Assembly (NCBI GenBank): GCA_003254885.1
Contig: QANT01002592.1
Location: 1-51,512, forward strand
Source: Purshia tridentata
Taxonomy: Eukaryota; Streptophyta; Magnoliopsida; Rosales; Rosaceae
Direction: 5' to 3'
Length of the DNA: 51,512 bases
Of this stretch, positions 1-10,178 are shown piece by piece. A program made the translations under genes and the position numbers. How positions within the stretch are numbered: position 1 is the first letter of the stretch; the number at the start of each line of letters is the position of its first letter. The notes under the pieces were generated by a model. The model did no database searches and was not told the origin of the DNA. It saw only the letters and a program-made list of their open reading frames with translations.

Positions 1-282
1 TGTTTGAGGCTTGTCTTAATTTTTGAATTTTATGTCATGTAACTATTAAATTAATTTGAGGGATGATTTTTATGTTGTGTAATTTCTAAATAATTTTTAT
101 GTTATTATTTGGATATTATTCGTTATCCGATCCGATTCGATCCGATTTTGTGGATATCCGAACTTGTGGATATCCGAATTTGTGGATCGGATATGAATAT
201 GAAAATTGCTATACCGCAAATTGTGGATTGGATATGGATAATAGTTTGTGAATCAGATAACCAATCCGTGTGCACCCCTAAT
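1..282. mobile_element. Possible end of a non-autonomous DNA transposon
   Basis: The first 280 bases are AT-rich and contain repeated short words of the kind GGATATCCG and GATCCGATTCG. They stop at GTGTGCACCCCTA near 269-281. Read on the minus strand this starts TAGGGGTGCACACGG, the style of terminus often seen on plant hAT-type and similar non-autonomous elements. The other end lies outside the window, so neither a terminal inverted repeat pair nor a target duplication can be shown. Confidence 0.3.
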
Positions 283-454
283 AATTAACATTCCTTGATG
301 CGCGCATATATATCCGGTCACTTGGTCAAATCCAAATCCAAGCTAAATTGTAGAATTTCAACTTACAATGAAGGTTCCACCTAACTTAAAGAATTGTATT
401 TAATTAAAAGAGAACAGAGAGCGTTTCAGAAGCATCCACGGCTAGCTTTAACCT

Positions 455-500
455 TGACCACTTATAAAGTAATTCCATTATATATATATATATGCCCAGC
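455..500 (+). promoter_or_regulatory. Candidate TATA region of the laccase gene
   Basis: CTTATAAAGT near 461-470 and a run of TA dinucleotides at about 480-493 lie 140-180 bases before the laccase ATG at 638. Either could serve as the TATA box. No transcription start can be fixed from sequence alone. Confidence 0.35.
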
Positions 501-637
501 TCCCTCGTGAACTGAGCATTTAAAGTATGATCAGTTACCTAGCTCTAGCTAGTCATATATAGAAAAATTTAAGACAAAGTACTGTTGAGTATATCGATCA
601 GTACTAGCTAGCTAGCTAACAACAGAAGAAAAAAAGA

Positions 638-1005
638 ATGTTGAACATAAAGATTTTTAGCTTGCACCTGCTTTTAGGCTTAATGTTATTTTTTGTTGGC
701 ATCCTCCATTGCCAAGCTTGGCCTGCTCGTTATACTTTTGTGGTAAGTGTACTGTTATATGACCTTACTAACTGAAAACTCCTCTTAATTTGTTGCATGA
801 AATTATATGTATATATATATATATATATATGCCCTGTTTAATTATCATGCCAAGGAACTTTGGCTAGCTCTGATATATTCTGAACCCAACAAGTCAACAA
901 AATTGTTGAGCTCAAGATTATAAGCTGCAGCCTGTAGGGATTGAAAATTAAACTAGAGGGTTGTTATGAGGATTCTTGATCATGATCGATCATTCAGTAC
1001 GTATA

Positions 1006-1043
<38 letters not shown>

Positions 1044-3338
1044 GTATAACTAATCTGCATGAATTGCATGCATGAAGTTGTGTTTTGATGTACAGGTTTG
1101 TTTCATTATGATCGAGTTGATTCATATATTTTTTAGGTGGAAGAAACTCCATACAAAAGACTCTGTAGCACAAAGAACATATTGACAGTAAATGGCCAGT
1201 TTCCTGGACCAACGTTGTATGTTCACAAAGGAGATACCATCGTGGTCGATGTCTATAACAAGGCAAATCGTAACATTACTATCCATTGGTAATTAATTAA
1301 CGTTAATATTGTTTGAGAATTCAGACTTTCTAATTAATTAATTAATTGTGACTTCTATGTAGTTATATATAAGTTATTTTAACTTATTGTCGATCATATC
1401 TATTTGCTTTTGCTTAATTTCAGGCATGGAGTTAAGCAACCAAGGAATCCATGGTCGGACGGTCCTGATTACATCACGCAGTGCCCAATACAACCAGGAG
1501 CTCGGTTTACCCAAACCATCATATTTTCCACAGAGGAAGGGACCCTTTGGTGGCATGCTCACAGTGAATGGGATCGAGCCACCGTCCACGGTCCTATAAT
1601 CATATACCCCAAAAAGGGAACCAAGAATTACCCCTTTCCTAAGCCTCATGCAGAAATTCCAATCATATTGGGTACCAAACAAGTCTTGATCTTGATCTTA
1701 ATCACTGGCTAATTAAAGATGATTGATTCTGCAGAGTTAATTAGGAGATAATATTAATGTTCAACAAATAATTGATTTGCAGGAGAGTGGTGGAAGGAAG
1801 ATATAGGAAAGCTTTATAATCAAACTCTTCAATTGGGAGGGGACCCCAATAATTCGGATGCTTTTCTCATTAACGGTCAACCTGGCGATCTTTATCCATG
1901 CTCAAAACCAGGTCAACATCAATCTTAATTATCCTCAGAAAAATGAGACGTACATGCACAATTTAGCTGTTGGCAAATTGTCGGAGAAAATGACTATTTA
2001 TTCTCACAATATTAATGGGTCCATTTGGTTTTGTTACTTTGCAGAAACATTCAAGCTGGTAGTTGATTATGGCAAAACCTACCTACTAAGGCTAATCAAT
2101 TCAGCTGTGCAGGAGATGCTCTTTTTCTCCATTGCCAATCACAAAGTCACCGTTGTAGGGTCAGACGCTAGCTACACCAAGCCATTTACAACAGATTATG
2201 TGACAATATCACCCGGCCAAACCATTGACCTATTGTTAAAAGCTGATCAAAGACCTAACCACTACTACATCGCGTCTAAAGCATACGTTGGTGGCGCTGG
2301 GGTTGCTTATGATAACACAACCACCACAGCCATACTACAATACAGTGGAACCTACACCCCATCTTCACCAACTTCCTTTCCAAACCTCCCTTCACATAAC
2401 GACACCAATGCATCGGTCCATTTTACTAGTAATCTTAAAAGCTTAGCTGATAAAAACCACCCCATTGACGTGCCAAAGAAGATATCAACTCACTTGTTTT
2501 ACACAATTTCGGTCAACGCATTCCCATGCCCAAATAATTCATGTGCAGGGCCTAATGGGACTCGTCTGGCTGCTAGTGTCAACAACATTAGCTTCGTAAA
2601 CCCCACAATTGACATATTGCAAGCTTACTATTACCATGTCAATGGGGCATTTGGGACTCGGTTTCCCAACTTTCCACCCTTGCTGTTTAATTTTACAGCA
2701 CAGGACTTGCCGTTGTACTTACAGACCCCGAAACGAGGGACGGAGGTGAAGATACTGGACTATAACTCCACGGTGGAGATTGTGTTTCAGGGGACAAATT
2801 TGGTGGCAGGGGATGACCATCCAATGCATCTGCATGGATTTAGTTTCTATGTTGTAGGATGGGGACTTGGAAATTTTAACAAGGATAAAGACCCTTTGAC
2901 ATATAATCTTGTTGATCCTCCTCTTCAGAACACTATTGCTGTCCCTGTAAATGGCTGGACTACCATTAGATTCAAGGCAGACAATCCTGGTAAGTTAATT
3001 AATTATGACTTCTTGATAATTAATTAAGAGGAATGCTAGCCACCCTCTCTTTTCACTTTCTCCACCCACATTCTCCTTTATTATTTACATTTCAAATTGA
3101 AATGTGAATAATAAAGGAGAAGGTGGGTAGAGAAGATGGATAGCATTCCCCATTAATTAATTAATTGCAATGAATCACAGTTACTTATATTTTGTTAATG
3201 GGTATAGGAGTTTGGTTTATGCACTGCCATCTGGATCGGCATATGTCATGGGGCATGGATGCGACGTTCATAGTGAAAAATGGAAAAGATCCAGGAGCTC
3301 ATGTCTTACCTCCACCACCGAATATGCCACCTTGCTGA
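638..3338 (+). CDS. Laccase (multicopper oxidase), complete, six exons
   Basis: Exons: 638-742, 1137-1288, 1424-1671, 1783-1911, 2045-2989, 3208-3338; all introns are GT-AG and the joins keep one frame of 569 codons, the usual plant laccase length and exon count. Residues 1 to about 27 form a signal peptide (hydrophobic [12 protein letters not shown] core), so the enzyme is secreted to the cell wall. Copper ligands are all present: H85/H87 (HWHG), H130/H132 (HAH), H470/H473/H475 (HPMHLHG), H532-C533-H534, H538, with Met543 as axial residue of the type-1 copper. Laccases oxidise phenols with O2 and polymerise monolignols or flavonoids; the N-terminal [17 protein letters not shown] points towards the LAC14/LAC15-like group, but the substrate is not shown. 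Reading straight through intron 4 gives a false 389-residue open frame (1858-3027). Intron 5 holds a MITE. No lesion seen. Confidence 0.95.
809..830. repeat. (AT)n microsatellite in laccase intron 1
   Basis: Uninterrupted AT dinucleotides inside intron 1 (743-1136) of the laccase gene. Confidence 0.9.
1011..1039. repeat. (TA)n microsatellite in laccase intron 1
   Basis: A second and longer TA run in the same intron, about 100 bases before the exon 2 acceptor. A likely length polymorphism. Confidence 0.9.
3028..3151. mobile_element. 124-bp foldback MITE in laccase intron 5, Mutator-type
   Basis: The two halves are near-perfect inverted repeats meeting at a central TTTCAAATTGAAA. The left arm starts GAGGAATGCTAGCCACC and the right arm, read in reverse, GGGGAATGCTATCCATC. 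Both ends are flanked by ATTAATTAA (3019-3027 and 3152-3160), a 9-bp target duplication as in Mutator-like MITEs. The flank is AT-rich, so the exact duplication length is less sure than the element itself. It sits 56 bases before the exon 6 acceptor. Confidence 0.85.
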
Positions 3339-3867
3339 AGCTAGCGGTGGCTGTAATTGTATGCTCAACATAATACGTAATACCGTCGACCAATCTTTGA
3401 TTCCAGAGAATAAATTGTAGTAGTATTTGGACTGGCCTGCCGTATATATATTCATAATATTGACCTTCATTAATTATATGTTCCAAGAAATTAGATTATC
3501 ATTCGCTAGACTTGAAATTGTTTGAAATATAATTAGTTGCAAAGATTGCCTTACTATTACTTGCTTTGCCCCAAAGGGGTTATCAACACACTTTAGAGTT
3601 TAGTCCAAGAAAAGAAAAAAGCTGCGATAATAATGGATATTATTGAAAACAACCCTGAATCTTACAAGCAAACATATGAAAAGGAAGAAAAAAAACGCAC
3701 GAATTAGCTATATAGTATATATACACCTCCTTTCCATTGCTTTGTCTTCTCATTCCAGACTCCACTTCGTCTCTGTTTCTAAGCAAGGCTTCTGACTTTA
3801 AGCTCGTTTGGACCAACAATGGTTCCAGCTCTGGAGAACTTTTCAGTGTCATGGTCGTCAACTTGAA

Positions 3868-4565
3868 CTAGGTAGAATTATACGCGTCAGACAACCCTTT
3901 CAACTCCCCAGCCACTTGTTCCATTGTTGGCCTTTCCGGACCACTCAACTTGAGGCATCTCTTTGCAACCTCTGCAACTGCTCTGACTGTGTAACAATCT
4001 GAAAGAGTCGATTTGGTTCCATGAACAAAACGAAATGGGAAGTTATGATTCTTTGACCTTCTGGTCTACCAAAGGATATTGGTTTCTCCCCTGTTAAAAG
4101 TTCTAACGAAACCACTCCAAAGCTATAAACATGACTCTTATCTGTCAATTAGCCTGTGCAAAAATACTCTGGGTCCAGATAATCAAGTGTCCTCTCGGCC
4201 AATGTGGTTATCTGTGATTCATTAACAGGAGCCAACCATGAAGGTCCAAAACCAGAGATTTTAGCCTCGAAACAATCACTTAATAATATGTTGGAAGAGT
4301 TGACATTTCCATGAATTATCAATGGTTTTGATGAATCTGCTGCAGAACAATGCAGAAAAGCAAGAGCAGCTGCAGATTTTAAGGCTATTTTTAAAATGGT
4401 ATCCCAAGGCATTGAACCTTTTCCATTGGTACGATGAATGTAGTTAAAAAGGGTCTCCTTAGAGGCGAGTTCATAAACCAAAATGGGAACTTCAGTCTCT
4501 AAACAGCAGCCCAAGAACTTGGTTAAGTTGAGTGAGTGTGACAATCTTATTTATCGTTAAGTGTC
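3868..4565 (-). pseudogene. Wall-associated-kinase-like (WAK/WAKL) kinase-domain pseudogene
   Basis: Read on the minus strand, the middle and end of a receptor-like kinase domain are recognisable: FLGCCLETEVPILVYE, then [25 protein letters not shown], and in another frame [15 protein letters not shown]. This order is typical of WAK/WAKL kinases. Lesions are plain: the region before subdomain V (glycine loop, catalytic lysine, helix-C glutamate) is missing; a TAA stands at 4149-4151 just before [11 protein letters not shown]; a frameshift falls near 3970-4000; and the last frame stops at 3868-3870. The catalytic HRD is HGN and the metal-binding DFG is GFG, so the domain would be inactive even if translated. 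No extracellular galacturonan-binding or EGF part is nearby. It is a truncated copy between two intact genes. Confidence 0.85.
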
Positions 4566-4881
4566 AACATAATTTATTACTCCAGGTTCAGTAATCCATT
4601 CACAACTGCCACAATAATCTCATTTCAAGCACTAATTCTCACACAAGCATTTACATCAAACATGCATGGAGCAAAAAGGACTTGGTCATGTCTAAAAGGC
4701 ACATATAATTGCTTTCAGACACCAATCCATAGTGATCATGCTCTATTGTATAGAAATTAAGTTATGCTTGAAGCAAATGTCAAACTAATAATCATTTCAA
4801 TACACAAGAAATAGGTCTTAAATTAGAGATCATAAAAACTAATTAGTAATAACCTAGTAAAAAAAACAGCATTGGAATTAC

Positions 4882-5173
4882 TTTAGAATGAAATCATCAT
4901 TGACTAGAATTTAGTTTGTATCCCATAGCATGTAAAATATCACGAAACACCTATAATATGATTTACATCTTACATCAAGCTTTTTGATAGAAAACATAAT
5001 AAGAACTATATATTGATTTAGAATGAAATCATCATTGACTAGAATTTAGTTCAGGTCCAACAATGGACAAGAGACATATCCCATAGCATGTAAAATATCA
5101 CGAAACATCTATAATATGATTTACATCTTACATCAAGTTTTTTGATAGAAAACATAATAAGAACTATATATTG
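4882..5173. repeat. Tandem duplication at the 3' end of the F-box gene
   Basis: Copy 1 (about 4882-5014) and copy 2 (about 5018-5173) share a start (TTTAGAATGAAATCATCATT) and an end (AGAACTATATATTG). Copy 2 has about 25 extra bases containing GGTCCAACAATGGACAAG. Copy 2 overlaps the last codons and stop of the F-box gene (minus strand, stop 5164-5166), so copy 1 is a duplicate of its 3' end and downstream DNA. The rest of 4566-4881 shows no gene. Confidence 0.85.
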
Positions 5174-6486
5174 CTAGAATTGTCTATCCCCTCTCTCAAG
5201 CTTGTTGCCTTGTTGCCACCCAAGATTGAAACAATACTATTCACATAAACAACAGCTGCACCTTCATTATTTGGCAAGGTTTGATTAGTAAGACAGTTAA
5301 GCTTTTTGGAATCGAGGTTATAGGAGACTATACGTCTGTATTCGTCAACCATAAGAATCTCATCACTCTTCCAAAATGTCAATGACTGCTCAGTGATGAG
5401 CTCAAAAGTCAGATGTTTTGTCCAAGCACTCTTATGAACACCAAATTCATCCATTACCCATATTTCAAAAGATGCACCATTTAGACAAAAAAAAGCAACA
5501 AATTCATTCCACACTAAAAGGCGCATGCAAGAAGTCCCAATGGTGTACTCTAACATTGTGGAATGATATATACTTTCTGGTAACAGCATATCATAAAATT
5601 CCTCTTCACATGTATCAAATAAAATGATCACATACCTAATGGTTGCCTCCCCCCTTGCGTGAAAGGCAACCATTTGCTTATGTTGCTCACGTCCCAACCA
5701 ATAACACATTCCCTTGAAGTACATCTGGAATTTTTCAGGCATAATGGTAGTTTCGGTCTTGTCTAAAGAATCAGTCTTGATCTCTCGCCAAGAATCGGTG
5801 CCCAGGGTGTATATTGCTACTCTGGGAGTTTCATAAATATTTTCATATCCATGACCAGCACCATGATACCAGTTGCTTTTAAATTCAATATTAATAACTT
5901 TGTAATCTTTAGACTTTGGATCATAGCCAAATCCCGTGTACTCTGTGTTATGGTAGGATAATGGTTGGTGTGGCGGGCAGGGAAGAATTTTCAATTCCTG
6001 AATAGCTGGATTCCATAAAACCACGATCGGATTCCATAAAACCACGTCCGGATCCGTTGTGTCCGTAAAAGGGAGTTGAACTACTAGACAAATGATCCCA
6101 TCACAATGGCCTACCATAGTAAGGGAGTCCAACCCTGAACTTATATCAACAGGAAATTCGATGTCCTCTACACCAGAAAGAAAGCTATGCTCATTATCAT
6201 CACCATCCTCATTATTATTGCAGAGTTTAAGCATTGAGAACTTATGCTTACGGTCCCACCGCCTCAACAAGACATAAGTTGAGAGATTATTGTGCATGGA
6301 ATTGGAGAGGTGCTTGCCTACAAACCTGGGACTGCTCATCATAGCACACCACCGTTTAGAGACACACTTGAATCTCATAAGAGCTTTTGGAGGCAGACAT
6401 GATAGGATCTGCACCAACATGTCTTCTCCAATTTTGCAGTACATTGTCGTTTCTCGATCTGCTATCAACCGTACCGTGTAGAACAT
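5164..6486 (-). CDS. F-box protein with F-box-associated domain, S-locus F-box-like (SLFL/SFBB type)
   Basis: One exon, 440 codons. An F-box lies at about residues 19-60 (MLVQILSCLPPKALMRFKCV then W..MMSSPRFVGKHL). It is followed by an F-box-associated interaction domain: GHCDGIICL, VVLWNPAIQEL, GFGYDPKSKDYKV, then FEIWVMDEFG.HKSAWTKH near 340-360. Such proteins are the substrate-binding subunit of SCF ubiquitin ligases. The order and wording match the S-locus F-box and SLFL/SFBB family of Rosaceae; a pollen S role is not implied without linkage to an S-RNase, and none is seen here. The first Met is probably not used: a TATA box (6514-6521) lies only 28 bases upstream, so Met15 (codon at 6442-6444) is the better start, giving 426 residues. 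A 21-base direct repeat (from 6009 and 6030) duplicates VVLWNP in frame. No lesion seen. Confidence 0.9.
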   Translation of the reverse strand: MFYTVRLIADRETTMYCKIGEDMLVQILSCLPPKALMRFKCVSKRWCAMMSSPRFVGKHLSNSMHNNLSTYVLLRRWDRKHKFSMLKLCNNNEDGDDNEHSFLSGVEDIEFPVDISSGLDSLTMVGHCDGIICLVVQLPFTDTTDPDVVLWNPIVVLWNPAIQELKILPCPPHQPLSYHNTEYTGFGYDPKSKDYKVINIEFKSNWYHGAGHGYENIYETPRVAIYTLGTDSWREIKTDSLDKTETTIMPEKFQMYFKGMCYWLGREQHKQMVAFHARGEATIRYVIILFDTCEEEFYDMLLPESIYHSTMLEYTIGTSCMRLLVWNEFVAFFCLNGASFEIWVMDEFGVHKSAWTKHLTFELITEQSLTFWKSDEILMVDEYRRIVSYNLDSKKLNCLTNQTLPNNEGAAVVYVNSIVSILGGNKATSLREGIDNSSNI

Positions 6487-6513
6487 TGTACTATATATCG
6501 ACCTAAGTTTAAA

Positions 6514-6521
6514 TATTTATA
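6514..6521 (-). promoter_or_regulatory. TATA box of the F-box gene
   Basis: TATAAATA on the minus strand, 28 bases upstream of the first in-frame ATG. A transcript starting about 30 bases further on would begin at or after that ATG, which favours the second Met. Confidence 0.5.
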
Positions 6522-7250
6522 CTGGCCTATGCTAGGGTGTATCATGCGTTTCGTGGTTTGGACTTTGGGCTCTCAATTTTTCAGTTAAAAAACAAGTAAC
6601 AGTGACAGAGCAATCCATCTTCGTCTGTGGGCCTTGCTTATCCAACCCATTGGACATTAGCTAGCAACGGCTGCAATACATTAATACGGCCCACATCTGA
6701 CCTTTTCTTTCTATTTGCAAGTATTGATATATACATCAAAATAAATTCAAAAATTTGTAAGGTAATAACAAAGATATCGTGATATCTAAATGGATGTTCA
6801 TACTTTAATGAGGTGGGCCTTTATCATCGAAGACTATACACTAAAAAACTTGTTATTAGGCCCAACATTAATACGTTTCGCTTTCATAATTAATAATACC
6901 AAGAAACTTCGGAATGAAAATGAAAATAAAATTTTCAACGAATCCATTGTACTAAAAAAAATCATACATGAAAATAAAGTATCCCTTTACATGAAGATCA
7001 GTGTAGTGTGAATGCATTATGAATATCATATATTTCAAAAATTGTGTGGTCTCTATATTTCTGAAAATATAGAAAGTGTACCCTACATAAACCAACCACA
7101 AAGATAAACTGAAGAATGAACCAGAATGAAGCTCTATACAATTATAAATCCAAAAATATAACAGTTAGATTCCAAGAACATGGTGCACCTACCTTGGCAT
7201 CATTTTGGCTATGTGTCTGATAAGGATGCATGAGATTTTCTGGGTGAAAA
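6522..7250. other. Intergenic DNA between the F-box and EDR2-like genes
   Basis: AT-rich sequence with no recognisable gene. The part near 7050-7250 probably includes the 3' untranslated region of the EDR2-like gene on the minus strand. The short open frame at 6790-7011 is lysine- and asparagine-rich without any domain and I do not treat it as a gene. Confidence 0.6.
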
Positions 7251-8513
7251 TCATGGTTTAACCGGGACTGATTTGGATATATCCAAATGGTTAATTCTAC
7301 ATGTTCCAAGAAGAGCTTCTGGGAGTTCCTCTTCTGTGTTGGCCTGCAAAAGTTATTCTTACTTAAAATGAATCACAATGACTGTCTCATAAAGTAAATG
7401 GATGCAGTGTAACAGCAACAACCCACTAACACTCTCAATCTGCTTTTCTTCTGTTCACAACCCATATCTTCAAAACTATTCTCTTCAGCTTCTTGACAAT
7501 TTTACATGTAGTTTGTGATATTTGACTTGTTTACCTGTATCAGAATTGCCATTTCTATGACCAAAGTGTTGAGGCAACCAATAGCAGTATCGACCACTGT
7601 CCTTGCTACAGTTGAAGACCCCATGTCAATCATAATCTGATATCAGAAGATTCATAGGTTAGATATAATACCATGATAGTAAACCCAAAAACACATATGG
7701 CAAGCACTCTGCAGACTTGTACGCTAATACAAAGGGCAAAAATGTCATTTATGCCAATGCAAATGCAAAAACATAATTAGCATTTGTAACTCTCGCTTAT
7801 ATAGGACTTGGTAACTTACCTCCAAATAGTTCTTCCCGCGAAAATACTGTACTTCGCACCCTTGACCCACCAAGAAGGCCCTCTTTGCAACACTCTTCTT
7901 GATCATCCATACTCCCTAAGATAAACAACTTGAGCAATGTAAATACATAACTACTTAATTTTACAAATATTCATTTTTGAATGTACTTGGACCTAACCTC
8001 AGAAATGTATGGCATTATATTAAATCTTGAATTCCTGTATGCATCATCTCCCTCGACAAAGCTATGCGGTATTGGATGTTCCTCCAGAGGACTTTTCAAC
8101 ATGTAATAAAAAGCCAATGTATACAAGGTTGTGCCAGGGACCTGATTCATGGTTATGTGCACTAAGCAGATTGCTTCTTGATGAAGATTATGATAACAGT
8201 GATCTATTTATAATGATTTGAACCAAACTTACTTGTATGTTAACTATAAGGAAGAATTTTGGCCCACCTAGTGCTTCATATTTCTGCATTCATCCAATGG
8301 CATGTATAATTAGAATTTTCTTTCCATTGTATATATGTACGTATGTGGATTCAGATTGTCAAAAAGATAATGTATAAATAATCAAGATACTACAAAGTTG
8401 ATTATTCAAACCTGAACAATACCACCAGGACGGCTGCCAAGATCATCTTCTCGCTTGTCAGATCTGAGCCAATCTACACCAACCAATTGCATCAATGTGC
8501 TTTTTGCCTTTAC
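7251..8513 (-). CDS. EDR2-like protein, 3' six exons only (DUF1336/EDR2_C domain)
   Basis: Minus-strand exons in reading order: 8412-8513, 8233-8283, 7998-8141, 7820-7915, 7535-7636, 7251-7343. Each has AG before and GT after, all joins are phase 0, and together they give 195 residues and a TGA (7251-7253). The text matches the conserved C-terminal domain of ENHANCED DISEASE RESISTANCE 2-like proteins: VDWLRSDKREDDLG, VPGTTLYTLAFYYM, GDDAYRNSRFNIMPYIS, RGKNYLE, DMGSSTVAR, and AILIQANTEEELPEALLGTC. Family members carry PH and START lipid-binding domains before this part. Here the domain starts abruptly at VKAKSTLMQ, and no upstream exon is visible before the LTR piece at 9740. Either a first-part intron has been expanded by transposons beyond recognition, or the gene is a truncated relic. 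The exons present show no stop or frameshift, which suggests recent function. Confidence 0.85.
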
Positions 8514-9739
8514 CTGGTAAAAAGGATTTACATTTACCCAGTTCAGAAATTGGAGAAAACAAAGATCAAAATTTCACTCCCATAACGGAAAATGTTATCT
8601 AGATATGTTGTAAAAATTCTTCTAAATTAGCGTTCCAACTAAAGGAAATGAATATGTAATATTATCACGGATTTATCCACCTATGTAAATTCTTTAGAGG
8701 GGTGGGCATAGGGGAAACGAAATGGAGGACCAAATTAACCTTACCTAAAACAAAAAATCCCGTTTCCCCATTTATTTGGAGTAGGTTATGTAAATCCTAT
8801 CATAAACTGAGCCAACCTCTCAGGCATTCATCTTTTTCAGAGGAGTCTTAGTTGAGAGAAAACTATGATATCAAATTGGCTAGTACAACGTTGAGTATAT
8901 ACATCTTTTACAGAGCTGCCTAAACACTTTTCCACCATCATTTTTACATTTACAAATTTCAAGAAATATGCTTAATTCTATGCAGTTTCAATATCTATAA
9001 ACATGCTCCTCTTGTACCAACAAATGTTTAAACCTCATCATTGTTCTTGAATGATTTTTGACCTCTTCTGCTTAAAAAATCAAGCATCACATGTTACATA
9101 ATGTTAGTTTCTTCAAGCATATCTGCATATTCTTGTACAAAATTAAATGACATAACCCCTAAATTGTTCATTCTATCACCACAAACTTCAAACCTATTAA
9201 TGGTGAGATGCTTAATACATCATTTAACTAGACCATCTTAATGACAATTAAAATAACTTCAGCCTTGTAGAGGAGGAGCATTCATAAACCCAACCTAGAA
9301 AGTAAATCAGGTTTGTAGCAAAAATATGCTTTATGGAGTCCAGGTTTGTGTGCTACAAATAAATTATTACAAAGCATCACAATTTATCGGCTTCCTCTCC
9401 CGATAGGCGGACGTGGTTAGGCGGTAGTGTGTGCGTGATCAAACAAACTTGTCTCATTTCAAAACAAGAAAGAACATACTAAATTAGTGATCATACAAAC
9501 TAACCTAGTAAAAAAAAAACNAAAAAAAAAAAAAAAAAAAAACTTTAGAATGAAATCACCATTGTCTAATGTTGTAATATGCATAGACATGTGTAAGTTT
9601 AGTATTTATAGGAGTGCAACCCCTGTTTGCATAAGGAATTTCAATTACGCAAGTTTTCCTAGTTACAAAAGATAAGCAAAAGGAATTTCAATTACACAAA
9701 GTTTCAATCCATGTCAATTCAGTTTGAGGTCTTACATGA
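8514..9739. other. Intron or flank of the EDR2-like gene, no exon found
   Basis: AT-rich sequence in which I found no further EDR2-like exon. The stretch at about 9478-9570 resembles 4815-4900 (shared GATCATA.AAACTAA, ACCTAGTAAAAAAAA and TTTAGAATGAAATCA), so a piece downstream of the F-box gene is repeated here. An N at 9521 sits inside an A homopolymer and marks a gap join. Confidence 0.6.
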
Positions 9740-10178
9740 GAGTTGGGGTGCTCAAAAACAGAATCTTGTTGCTGAGCCGTAATAATTATTATTATGCAGC
9801 CGCAACCCTAGCGCGCGTAATAATATTTATGACGGTGCTGCAAAACCTAGAAAGTGTAATAAATATTATTACGGGCCGCAAATCCTAGTCCTTGAGGGTC
9901 AAGGAAACTTTGCCTCCTCACTCCTATATAAAGGATCCTTTACCTCATTATTCTACACATCATATCAACCAAAAACATCAGACATCTTTAGAGAGAGAGA
10001 GAGAGAGAGAGAGAGGGAGCCATAAGGGTGAAGTCCTAGGGCTTGGGTGCAAGCTTCCTAGCTTGTTGTCCTAGCCCTAGTTACAAGTTCCTAGGATTTT
10101 CCCAAGCCTAGTCGCTGCCTCTTCCTTGGGTTTTACTTATTCTTTTTCTTTTGTTTTTCTTCTTTTGTTTATTAGTTT
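9740..10178 (+). mobile_element. Truncated LTR fragment (same family as the 31-43 kb complex)
   Basis: Contains a TATA box (CTATATAAAGG near 9924-9934), a GA microsatellite (9989-10016) and a tract around CCTAGGGCTTGGGTGCAAGC. The reverse complement of this tract recurs in the LTRs at 31441-33727 and 35594-37774. This copy is in the opposite orientation, lacks both LTR ends, and stops where satellite begins with GTTCAAGCCCTAAA. Confidence 0.75.

Noticed and set aside
1374..1682. Open frame of 102 codons on the minus strand
   Set aside because: Antisense to laccase exon 3, which is clearly coding on the plus strand; no domain.
1858..3027. A 389-codon open frame as an independent protein
   Set aside because: It reads through laccase introns 4 and 5; splicing restores the family alignment.
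6790..7011. 73-codon open frame
   Set aside because: Low-complexity, AT-driven, no domain and no promoter context.
9892..10074. 60-codon frame with an RERERER run
   Set aside because: Produced by the GA microsatellite in an LTR fragment.
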